From positions 1 to 9,168 of the forward strand of contig JAIRLS010000217.1 in NCBI GenBank assembly GCA_031259205.1: a stretch of 9,168 nucleotides of DNA, in the 5' to 3' direction. A program made the translations under genes and the position numbers. Within the stretch, counting starts at the first letter, position 1; each line of letters opens with the position of its first letter. The notes beneath the pieces were generated by a model. It searched no databases and was not told the origin of the DNA. It saw nothing but the letters and a program-made list of their open reading frames with translations. Positions 1 through 9,159 of this stretch are shown in pieces. Origin of the DNA: Bacteroidales bacterium (lineage in GTDB: Bacteria > Bacteroidota > Bacteroidia > Bacteroidales > UBA4181).

Positions 1-148
1 CGTGCGCGCGTATATTATATAATAGGTATAGCGAAGGTAAGTCTCTCTCTCTCTCTCTCTGCAAATATCGTGCCAAAGCCCGCTGTGATTGGGCTTTCAA
101 GAGGATTATATGTAAGAAAAATCGACATTTTTTTAATTGGTTTTTCAT
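1..148 (-). CDS. Possible start of a leftward gene, cut by the window edge
   Basis: Reading leftward from an ATG at 148-146, one frame stays open for 49 codons to the window edge. It begins MKNQLKKCRFFLHIILLKAQ and contains an Arg-Glu alternation encoded by the GA microsatellite. I do not recognise the protein. In its favour, a promoter at 162-191 predicts a transcript start near 155, just before this ATG. Against it, the leader would be only about seven bases, the composition is not clearly protein-like, and the true start could lie beyond the window with all of this being untranslated leader. Low confidence. Confidence 0.2.
   Translation of the reverse strand, partial: MKNQLKKCRFFLHIILLKAQSQRALARYLQRERERDLPSLYLLYNIRAH
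42..60. repeat. TC/GA dinucleotide microsatellite (9.5 units)
   Basis: An uninterrupted run of alternating T and C, 19 bases long, is seen directly. It lies downstream of a well-formed leftward promoter at 162-191, so it falls in the 5' leader or the first codons of whatever that promoter drives. Tracts like this can change length by slipped-strand mispairing. That this one does so is inference. Confidence 0.95.
75..97. repeat. Small hairpin in the leftward leader
   Basis: AAAGCCC at 75-81 pairs with GGGCTTT at 91-97 around a nine-base loop. No T tract follows on either strand, so it is not a convincing terminator. It lies between the leftward promoter and the TC microsatellite and could be a leader structure. 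Confidence 0.4.
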
Positions 149-161
149 TTTAAAAACGGGG

Positions 162-191
162 CAAATATAAACATATTTTTTCAGAAACCAA
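162..191 (-). promoter_or_regulatory. Bacteroidetes-type promoter, leftward
   Basis: On the minus strand, TTG (191-189) is followed by exactly 19 bases and then TATATTTG (169-162), which fits the TAnnTTTG -7 and TTG -33 pattern of the phylum. The transcript would start near 155 and run left out of the window. The surrounding sequence is AT-rich, which raises the chance of a random match, but the spacing equals that of the rpoC promoter. Confidence 0.5.
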
Positions 192-302
192 TTTTTTTTG
201 AAAAAAAATGAAAAAAAATATTGAATGGCTTGTCGGAGTTTCATAAATACATCAAAATAAAGTATTTAACAAGGCGCGAATGTAGAGGCGAAAGCCTTTC
301 GC

Positions 303-354
303 CTGAAAACACAAAATCCCTCCGCTTTGGAGAATACGGAACGTTCTGAAAGGA
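303..354 (+). repeat. Dispersed repeat, copy 1
   Basis: This stretch aligns without gaps to 8766-8817, with 44 of 52 bases identical; five of the eight differences are A/G and one is T/C. The best-kept part is a 33-base core (322-354) with three differences. It can fold locally: CTCC at 320-323 pairs with GGAG at 329-332, and CCTCC (319-323) could instead pair with GGAGG (352-356). Both copies are intergenic and in the same orientation, next to other hairpins. I infer a family of non-coding repeats scattered in this genome. Confidence 0.8.
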
Positions 355-372
355 GGGGGACGTGCTTCTGCG

Positions 373-413
373 ACTTCGTGGTTTTTTAACCACAAAGGAC
401 ACGAAGTTTTTTT
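373..413 (+). terminator. Hairpin with T tract, plus orientation
   Basis: ACTTCGTG (373-380) pairs with CACGAAGT (400-407), and an inner stem TGGTT-TTTT-AACCA lies at 379-392. Seven T residues at 407-413 follow on the plus strand, as in an intrinsic terminator for rightward transcripts. No rightward gene precedes it, and on the cysD strand no T tract follows the stem. It may therefore be a structured repeat instead of a working terminator. GCTTCTGCGACTT at its left edge recurs at 8563-8575. Confidence 0.4.
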
Positions 414-487
414 GCTTTGTGTTTCCTGTGCAACTTTGCAGTTTTTTGCGTAAGGCATTGTGGGCTACTGCGCAAAGCATGGACAGT

Positions 488-1393
488 TCAGAAATATCCC
501 GCAACTTTTCTGTCTTCCATCGCTGTTTCGGATCGTTTGTCGTCGGCGCGTCCTCCTCGTTCGGTGATGCGCGTGGCTGCTATTTCGTCAATGATGTCTT
601 CCAGGGAGGTGGCTTTGGACAGTGTTAGCCCCGTACAACTGATGTCGCCGATGGTGCGGCATCGTACTTGTTTGATGACTGTTTTTTCGTCGGGTTTAAG
701 TTTCATGCAGGGTTCTGCGGCCAACCATTGTCCGTCGCGGAGGAAGACCTTTCTTTCGTGGGTGTAGTAAATGCTTGGCATTTCGATGTTTTCCCTGTAA
801 ATATACTGCCATACGTCCATTTCCGTCCAATTGCTGATGGGGAATACGCGGAAATGTTCGCCGATGTTCTTTTTCCCGTTGAAGATATTCCATAATTCGG
901 GGCGTTGGTTTTTGGGGTTCCACTGTCCGAACTCATCGCGGTGGGAGAAAAAGCGTTCTTTGGCGCGTGCTTTTTCTTCGTCGCGGCGAGCGCCTCCGAT
1001 GGCTGCGTCGAACTTGTATTTTTCAATGGTATCGAGCAGTGTCACGGTTTGCAATTTGTTACGGCTGGCATAGTACCCGGTTTCCTCTTTCACGCGCCCT
1101 GTATCAATAGATTCCTGCACCGATCCGACAATCAGCTCCGCCCTCAGTTTTTTCACTAATGTATCGCGGTATTCGATGGTTTCGATGAAATTATGGCCTG
1201 TATCAATATGCACTAACGGGAAGGGTATTTTTAACGGATAGAAAGCTTTGTATGCCAGACAGGTAACTACAATAGAATCCTTGCCGCCCGAAAAGAGGAG
1301 TGCAGGGCGTTCGAATTGTGCCGCTACTTCGCGCAGCACGTAAATGGATTCTGCTTCAAGTTCTTTTAAATGTGTGAGTTTGTACTTACTCAT
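488..1393 (-). CDS. cysD: Sulfate adenylyltransferase subunit 2 (CysD)
   Basis: The 301-residue protein is the usual full length for CysD, the catalytic small subunit of ATP sulfurylase. With the GTPase CysN it makes adenosine 5'-phosphosulfate from sulfate and ATP in the cytoplasm, the first step of sulfate assimilation. Visible hallmarks are the PP-loop SGGKDS (residues 35-40), DTGHNF (64-69), the GGARRDEEKAR segment (133-143) running into KERFFS, PISNWTEMDVWQY (185-197), RCRTIGD (244-250), TERGGRADD (277-285) and the C-terminal VAGYF. The start at 1393 gives the conserved family start (YKLTHLKELEAESI). It follows the ABC ATPase gene by 21 bases, so the two are probably cotranscribed. No cysN or cysC lies downstream within the window, which is unusual because cysN normally follows directly. 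Function would need CysN encoded elsewhere. Confidence 0.96.
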   Translation of the reverse strand: MSKYKLTHLKELEAESIYVLREVAAQFERPALLFSGGKDSIVVTCLAYKAFYPLKIPFPLVHIDTGHNFIETIEYRDTLVKKLRAELIVGSVQESIDTGRVKEETGYYASRNKLQTVTLLDTIEKYKFDAAIGGARRDEEKARAKERFFSHRDEFGQWNPKNQRPELWNIFNGKKNIGEHFRVFPISNWTEMDVWQYIYRENIEMPSIYYTHERKVFLRDGQWLAAEPCMKLKPDEKTVIKQVRCRTIGDISCTGLTLSKATSLEDIIDEIAATRITERGGRADDKRSETAMEDRKVAGYF

Positions 1394-1414
1394 TTTAATA
1401 TTTATCTTTTTCCA

Positions 1415-2311
1415 TTAACTGAATGCACCCGAAAGGTATTTTTTGGTCAGTTCGTGCCGCGGGTGATTGAAGACTTGATCGGCACTGCCTGTTTCGATGA
1501 TTTCGCCCAAATACATGAATATCACGTGGTCGGCGATGCGAAAGGCTTGCCGCAGGGTGTGCGTAACCATGATGATGGAGTAGTTTTGTTTTAGTTTCAC
1601 AAACAACTCTTCGATGATTTTGCTTGAAATGGGGTCGAGGGAGCTGGTGGCTTCGTCGGCGAGGATGAATTGAGGTTCCACAGCCAGACTTCTCGCCAGA
1701 CACAATCGTTGCTGCTGTCCGATCGACAAACGCACTGCCGGCGTTCGTAGCCGGTCTTTCACTTCTTCCCACAGGCCTGCCGCTTCGAGATAATGCTTGA
1801 CTATCAGTTTCAGTTTCCGGCGGTTGCGAATACCGTGGATGCGGCATCCGTAGGCGATATTGTCGAAAATAGACATCGGAAGAGGACAGGGGCGTTGCGA
1901 AATCAGCCCCATCTTACGCCGGAGCCGCGTAATTTCAGCTCCGCTACTGATGATATCTTCTCCATTGACCAGTATTTGTCCCGTTATCTTTAGTCCTTCC
2001 ACCGAATCGGTCAATCGGTTAAACGTTTTCAGCAGGGTGGTTTTTCCGCATCCCGAAGGTCCGATGATACAGGTGATTTTTTTGTCGGGAATGGTTAAGT
2101 TTACATTTTTCAGGATATGATTTTCTTTGATGAACACGTTCAGCCCCGAAACCTCGATTTCCGATTCGTTTTCGTTTCTGACAAATTTGTAGTCAGGACG
2201 AAAGAATCGAATTTTTTTTCTGATAGTTTGCCCGATGGCGTTCTCCGTTAGATATTCTGTCCGTAATTCGGATACATCCATCGCAATTTTAAACATATTT
2301 TTTATTACCAT
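1415..2311 (-). CDS. PstB-like ABC transporter ATP-binding protein
   Basis: This is a cytoplasmic ATPase that would power an ABC importer; the closest family I recognise is PstB, of phosphate uptake. Counted from the chosen start (298 residues): Walker A GPSGCGKTT (84-92), Q-loop with the PstB-like block PLPMSIFDNIAYG (about 144-156), signature LSIGQQQR (195-202), Walker B FILADE (215-220), D-loop SSLDP and switch histidine H251. The tail (YLGEIIETG, then QVFNHPRHELTKKYLSGAFS) is also PstB-like. About 50 residues precede the ABC fold, more than usual for PstB. The frame is open upstream to 2527, but that would run through the rpoC terminator and past the likely promoter. ATGs at 2311, 2296 and 2281 are all possible starts; 2311 is a choice. 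No permease or binding-protein gene is adjacent. Its tight link to cysD leaves the substrate open: phosphate by homology, sulfate or another oxyanion by context. Confidence 0.85.
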   Translation of the reverse strand: MVIKNMFKIAMDVSELRTEYLTENAIGQTIRKKIRFFRPDYKFVRNENESEIEVSGLNVFIKENHILKNVNLTIPDKKITCIIGPSGCGKTTLLKTFNRLTDSVEGLKITGQILVNGEDIISSGAEITRLRRKMGLISQRPCPLPMSIFDNIAYGCRIHGIRNRRKLKLIVKHYLEAAGLWEEVKDRLRTPAVRLSIGQQQRLCLARSLAVEPQFILADEATSSLDPISSKIIEELFVKLKQNYSIIMVTHTLRQAFRIADHVIFMYLGEIIETGSADQVFNHPRHELTKKYLSGAFS

Positions 2312-2350
2312 TGACTTCACGAAACGATATTTTAACATTAAATCTACCGC

Positions 2351-2358
2351 AAAGTTAG
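2351..2358 (-). promoter_or_regulatory. Possible -7 element for the ATPase-cysD unit
   Basis: The minus strand reads TAACTTTG, matching TAnnTTTG, and predicts a transcript start near 2344, about 33 bases before the ATG at 2311. No TTG lies at the expected -33 position, so the promoter is weak or needs an activator. An inverted repeat, CATACCA (2390-2396) with TGGTATG (2403-2409), sits roughly 45-65 bases upstream of the predicted start and could be an operator. Confidence 0.35.
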
Positions 2359-2389
2359 AGATTAAAAATGAATATTTATCATCTTTTTC

Positions 2390-2409
2390 ATACCACAAAT
2401 ATGGTATGC
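2390..2409. repeat. 7-bp inverted repeat upstream of the ATPase gene
   Basis: CATACCA and TGGTATG are exact reverse complements separated by six bases. A palindrome, CCTCCGGAGG, follows directly at 2410-2419. Neither is followed by a T tract on either strand. The position, upstream of the candidate -7 element, would suit a regulator-binding site, but no regulator can be named. Confidence 0.4.
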
Positions 2410-2472
2410 CTCCGGAGGGGAGCTGTCGGGCTATAAAGGAAAAGCGAACATACGGTTTTGCGGAACTTGGAG

Positions 2473-2519
2473 AAAAAAGGAAATCCCGATGTTTTCGTCG
2501 GAGAGACATCAGGATTTCC
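2473..2519 (-). terminator. Intrinsic terminator of rpoC
   Basis: GGAAATCC/GGATTTCC and GATGT/ACATC form a 14-position stem with one mismatch (arms 2479-2492 and 2506-2519) around a 13-base loop. On the minus strand it is followed at once by six T residues (2478-2473). It begins about 40 bases after the rpoC stop codon, so it should end the rpoC transcript before the ATPase gene. On the plus strand no T tract follows, so it works in one direction. Confidence 0.92.
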
Positions 2520-2559
2520 ATCATCAAAAATCAAATTATAATTCTAAATATTAAATCCA

Positions 2560-6852
<4,293 letters not shown>

Positions 6853-6898
6853 GTTCTTCTTATTATAAAGCTTATTTTTGAGGTGCCAAACAAGCGCG

Positions 6899-6928
6899 CA
6901 AAGGTAAGAACTTTTTTTGATATAACAA
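6899..6928 (-). promoter_or_regulatory. rpoC promoter, Bacteroidetes consensus
   Basis: On the minus strand, TTG (6928-6926) is separated by exactly 19 bases from TACCTTTG (6906-6899), a full match to TTG-N19-TAnnTTTG. The transcript would start near 6892, leaving a leader of about 40 bases with a weak purine-rich AAGAAG just ahead of the ATG. This is the evidence that rpoC does not depend on readthrough from an upstream rpoB. Confidence 0.8.
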
Positions 6929-6997
6929 CTAAATTTGAAAAAAAAATTTATTTTTAAAATAATATCCTTGATTGTGCCGTCATTCATAATTTTTTAC

Positions 6998-7005
6998 TAA
7001 ATTTG
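6998..7005 (+). promoter_or_regulatory. Probable -7 element of pfkA
   Basis: TAAATTTG fits TAnnTTTG and predicts a start near 7012, about 30 bases before the pfkA ATG. The nearest upstream TTG (6972-6974) is 23 bases away, longer than the usual 19, so the match is partial. An identical TAAATTTG at 6930-6937 abuts the rpoC -33 element, but no TTG lies at the right distance from it. Confidence 0.45.
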
Positions 7006-7041
7006 CAGAATAATAAATAATGTATCGAATGATATGACGTT

Positions 7042-8052
7042 ATGAAAATAGGGATTTTATCGGCAGGAGGCGACTGCCCCGGCATTAATGCCACGATCAG
7101 AGGCGTAGGGAAAGCCGCCATCACGTATGGGATGGAGGTGGTGGGTATTCTCGACGGTTTTTCGGGTCTGCTGTTCAACGATTATGTGCCGTTGGACGAG
7201 CGTAGTCTTTCGGGTATTCTTACTCTGGGCGGCACCATATTAGGCACTTCGCGCGAGAAACCCTTTAAGAAAAAAGAAGGCGACGTCATTGCGGACAAGC
7301 CGCAGTTGATTAAGCAGAATTGCGAAAAATTAGCTTTGGACTGTCTTGTCTGCATCGGAGGCAACGGAACGCAAAAAACGGCGGCTCAACTTTTCGAAAG
7401 AGGCCTCAATGTGATCGGTATCCCTAAAACCATCGACAACGACGTGTGGGGAACGGACGTTACTTTCGGGTTCGACACTGCCGTGAACATTGCTACCGAA
7501 GCCATCGACAGGCTCCACTCCACAGCCAATTCGCACAAGCGGGTGATGGTCATCGAACTGATGGGGCATCACGCCGGCTGGATAGCGTTGTATGCAGGAT
7601 TGGCAGGCGGCGGCGACGTCATCCTGATTCCAGAAATCCCCTATGACATGAACCGCGTCAATGAAGAATTGCTGGATCGTTCGCGCAAGGGAAAACCTTA
7701 TTCCATCGTAGTTGTAGGCGAAGGCATCAAGACCGGCAGAAAAGACGAACCGGCCGGAGCGTATATCGCCCGCCAGATCGAAAAAGGCACCAAGCTGGAA
7801 ACGCGAGTCACCGTGCCGGGATACATGCAAAGAGGCGGATCCCCTTCTCCGTGCGACCGTATCATTGCTACCCGGATGGGAGCCTATGCCGCATTGCTTC
7901 TGAACAAACGCGAGTTCGGACGAATGGTCGCCATTCATAACAACGAACTGACGTCGGTGCCTCTGTCGGAAGTCGCTGGAAAAACACGCTTCGTTCCGCA
8001 AGATTTCTATCTCATTAAACAGGCAAAAAAAATCGGCACTTGTTTCGGATAA
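7042..8052 (+). CDS. pfkA: 6-phosphofructokinase
   Basis: This 336-residue cytoplasmic enzyme phosphorylates fructose 6-phosphate to fructose 1,6-bisphosphate, the committing step of glycolysis. Visible motifs are SAGGDCPGIN (7-16), GGTILGTSR (63-71), GGNGT (106-110), PKTIDND (128-134) carrying the catalytic aspartate, a helix with DRLHSTANSHKR (156-167), MGHHAGW (174-180), GEGIKTGRK (226-234) and GYMQRGGSP (260-268). The ATG at 7042 begins the conserved MKIGIL strand. The donor-site residues differ from E. coli PfkA: GGNGT replaces GGDGS, and PKTIDND replaces PGTIDND. The lysine is shared with the group that includes pyrophosphate-using and mixed-substrate enzymes, so the phosphoryl donor cannot be fixed from sequence alone. 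The gene is divergent from rpoC and heads a two-gene unit. Confidence 0.96.
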   Translation: MKIGILSAGGDCPGINATIRGVGKAAITYGMEVVGILDGFSGLLFNDYVPLDERSLSGILTLGGTILGTSREKPFKKKEGDVIADKPQLIKQNCEKLALDCLVCIGGNGTQKTAAQLFERGLNVIGIPKTIDNDVWGTDVTFGFDTAVNIATEAIDRLHSTANSHKRVMVIELMGHHAGWIALYAGLAGGGDVILIPEIPYDMNRVNEELLDRSRKGKPYSIVVVGEGIKTGRKDEPAGAYIARQIEKGTKLETRVTVPGYMQRGGSPSPCDRIIATRMGAYAALLLNKREFGRMVAIHNNELTSVPLSEVAGKTRFVPQDFYLIKQAKKIGTCFG

Positions 8053-8067
8053 CCTTTCACAACCACT

Positions 8068-8547
8068 ATGATTATCGACACCAAAGAAGAAGCCACTACT
8101 CTGTGGCGCACCAAGACCTTTTTCATCGCCATATTCTTGACAGCTATTTTGATTGTTGTTTTTATTACAACCCTCGACAAGCAATGGAAAACCATAACGG
8201 CAGGAGGACTCGCGCTGATTTTCATCGCTTTTTACTGGTTTCAATACCGGATGGAATATCATTACTTCTTCTTTTCCAACAACGGAAAAAACTTGCTGTT
8301 CCGGTTTTATTCGCTGAGAAACCTGCACGGCAACCCCAAAAGCATAGAAATTTCAAAATTGAATTTTCACAAGTATGATATTACTTCTACTTTTTTCAAC
8401 AAAAAGGAATACCTGATATTGTACCAGAAAACCCCTAAAGGCATTGCCAAATATCCGCCCATTTCGCTGACGCTGCTTACCAAAAAACAGAAAACGGAAC
8501 TGAAAAGAGCGCTCTTCGCCGCTTTAAAGACAGCAAATAACAAATAA
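8068..8547 (+). CDS. Small membrane protein with two N-terminal helices
   Basis: I cannot assign a function to this 159-residue protein. After a short charged start (IDTKEEATTLWRTK), two hydrophobic helices are visible at about residues 18-36 and 43-59, separated by a short DKQWKT loop. The remaining 100 residues are soluble and look beta-rich, with YHYFFFSNNGKNLLFRFYS and KSIEISKLNFHKYDI, then a lysine-rich C-terminal helix. Two helices followed by a compact beta domain resembles bacterial PH-like membrane proteins, but that is only a guess from the pattern. The gene begins 15 bases after pfkA, so cotranscription is likely. Good codon structure and the family-like layout support a real gene. 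No Shine-Dalgarno sequence is visible. Confidence 0.8.
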   Translation: MIIDTKEEATTLWRTKTFFIAIFLTAILIVVFITTLDKQWKTITAGGLALIFIAFYWFQYRMEYHYFFFSNNGKNLLFRFYSLRNLHGNPKSIEISKLNFHKYDITSTFFNKKEYLILYQKTPKGIAKYPPISLTLLTKKQKTELKRALFAALKTANNK

Positions 8548-8591
8548 AAATGCACGTTGTGTTGCTTCTGCGACTTTTTTTATACGTCGCG

Positions 8592-8669
8592 CGGTTTGAA
8601 ATAGTGAGTTGAAAAATAGAAAAAAAGTAAGCATCTTTATAGTGCTCAAACCGAATAAAAGATGCTTAC
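8592..8669. repeat. Two interleaved inverted repeats
   Basis: GTAAGCATCTTT (8627-8638) is the exact reverse complement of AAAGATGCTTAC (8658-8669). Within its 19-base loop lies TCAAACCG (8646-8653), the exact reverse complement of CGGTTTGA (8592-8599). The order A-B-A'-B' allows an H-type pseudoknot or two competing folds. On the minus strand the 12-bp stem is followed by seven T residues (8626-8620), so it could end leftward transcription. It also overlaps the start of the transposase remnant, so one arm may be an insertion-sequence end or a hairpin that shields the transposase gene. Confidence 0.75.
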
Positions 8670-8771
8670 AAAAATGAATTTCTCCGAAGAAGAAATTCGG
8701 CGGCTAAGGTACGAAAGGTTTCAATACCCTGTTCAAAAATTCAAAAAAAATTACAGGCCGTTTATCTGAAA
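8662..8771 (+). pseudogene. IS630-like transposase N-terminal remnant, frameshifted and truncated
   Basis: From the ATG at 8662 the frame reads MLTKMNFSEEEIRRLRYERF and continues QYP to about 8730. One base back, the next frame reads CSKIQKKLQAVYLKAR from 8730. Joined across this single -1 shift, they give the start of a helix-turn-helix transposase of the IS630 type found in Bacteroidetes, whose known pattern is roughly EEEI..L.YERY.HP..KIQK.L.AVYLKA. The original frame stops at 8769, giving only 35 residues. The rest of the transposase, including its DDE catalytic domain, is missing. Homology ends where the dispersed repeat begins, and CTGAAA at 8766-8771 belongs to both. The family call rests on recalled family pattern, not a search. 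Confidence 0.65.
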
Positions 8772-8817
8772 GCGCGAAAGCCATCCGCTTTGGAGGATGC
8801 GGAACGTCCTGAAAGGA
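8766..8817 (+). repeat. Dispersed repeat, copy 2
   Basis: This matches 303-354 at 44 of 52 bases with no gaps, in the same orientation. Here the end of the repeat folds into a perfect hairpin, ACGTCCT-GAA-AGGACGT (8804-8820), which copy 1 lacks because of changes just past the shared core. CATCC (8782-8786) can also pair with GGATG (8795-8799). The copy begins at the exact point where the transposase remnant ends. Confidence 0.8.
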
Positions 8818-8987
8818 CGTAACTTTCATAACCGCAGGTCAACGACCTGCGGAAGCCTATCCATAGCTCCTTCTGCCTGAAAGGCAGTACTCGCCCTGCC
8901 TTTGACTGCGTCGATTTTCAATTCAGGCAGCCGCACTGCTGCGGGAGGCTGCCTTTCCGCCGGTCAGCGACCGGCGGTTATGAAAAG
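8804..8987. repeat. Cluster of hairpins with mirrored outer arms
   Basis: Four further hairpins follow the one at 8804-8820: CCGCAGGTC-AAC-GACCTGCGG (8832-8852), CTGCCT-GAA-AGGCAG (8873-8887), AGGCAG...CTGCCT with an inner CCGCA-CTGC-TGCGG stem (8925-8954), and CCGCCGGTC-AGC-GACCGGCGG (8957-8977). The first and last of these four are related and in opposite orientation: CTTTCATAA precedes one (8823-8831) and TTATGAAAAG follows the other (8978-8987), so the block 8823-8987 is itself a large inverted repeat. It resembles REP-type clusters in organisation. The origin is not known. Confidence 0.75.
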
Positions 8988-9067
8988 CGATAGTAAGAAA
9001 GCGGGAACCCAAACACGTCTGTAACCGTCCACTGCCCATAGCGCCTCAAAAAGAATGAACCAACCCC

Positions 9068-9098
9068 CTCCCGACTGCAAGATGCAATTTATCGGGAG
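9068..9098. repeat. Hairpin with nested stem
   Basis: CTCCCGA (9068-9074) pairs with TCGGGAG (9092-9098), and TGCA-AGA-TGCA (9076-9086) forms a short stem inside. No T tract follows on either strand. It may be part of a structured RNA or a repeat unit continuing the cluster to the left. Confidence 0.5.
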
Positions 9099-9131
9099 CG
9101 TCATCATATTGGGCGTATAAAATTTCAGTAG

Positions 9132-9159
9132 TGACCGAGTCGGTCAGCAGTGATTTTTT
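9132..9159 (+). terminator. Possible terminator, rightward
   Basis: TGACCGA (9132-9138) and TCGGTCA (9140-9146) are reverse complements with one base between, which would form TGACC/GGTCA around a five-base loop. A seven-base gap precedes six T residues (9154-9159). The gap is longer than in a typical intrinsic terminator, and no gene is seen upstream on this strand, so the call is weak. Confidence 0.3.

Larger units (their letters stand above)
149..487. other. Non-coding spacer downstream of cysD
   Basis: This 339-base spacer holds a leftward promoter (162-191), a stretch rich in A and T runs to about 270, a perfect 8+8 inverted repeat GGCGAAAG-C-CTTTCGCC (287-303), a dispersed repeat (303-354) and a long hairpin (373-407). 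The short frames that cross it show no protein-like pattern. cysN, the usual partner of cysD, is not here. No hairpin with a T tract on the cysD strand is visible, so where the cysD transcript ends is unclear. Confidence 0.7.

Noticed and set aside
241..504. Short open frames on both strands across the spacer downstream of cysD
   Set aside because: They cover hairpins and the dispersed repeat, their residues mirror the repeat sequence, and no frame has a domain or a suitable promoter.
1697..1732. LSIGQ in place of LSGGQ in the ABC ATPase signature, considered as an inactivating change
   Set aside because: The family pattern tolerates variation at the third position, and the other catalytic motifs (Walker A, Walker B glutamate, H-loop) are intact.
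2312..2527. In-frame upstream extension of the ABC ATPase by 72 codons
   Set aside because: It would begin beyond the rpoC terminator hairpin and include it, as well as the candidate promoter. The composition does not resemble an ABC protein.
6853..6987. In-frame upstream extension of rpoC by 45 codons
   Set aside because: It runs through the consensus promoter at 6899-6928, and its residues (rich in Lys, Phe, Asn and Tyr) come from AT-rich spacer. The conserved protein starts at the ATG at 6852.
7020..7037. Five-codon frame (MYRMI) just before pfkA, a possible leader peptide
   Set aside because: It is too short and too generic in AT-rich sequence, and there is no attenuator-like hairpin between it and pfkA.
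7330..8328. A 332-codon open frame on the minus strand opposite pfkA
   Set aside because: It lies antisense to two well-supported genes, has an unlikely composition rich in Cys, His, Ser and Gly, and matches no family I know. It is a shadow of the codon pattern of pfkA.
8823..8987. Repeated hairpins considered as a CRISPR array
   Set aside because: The units are unequal in length and orientation, there are no regular unique spacers, and no cas genes are present.
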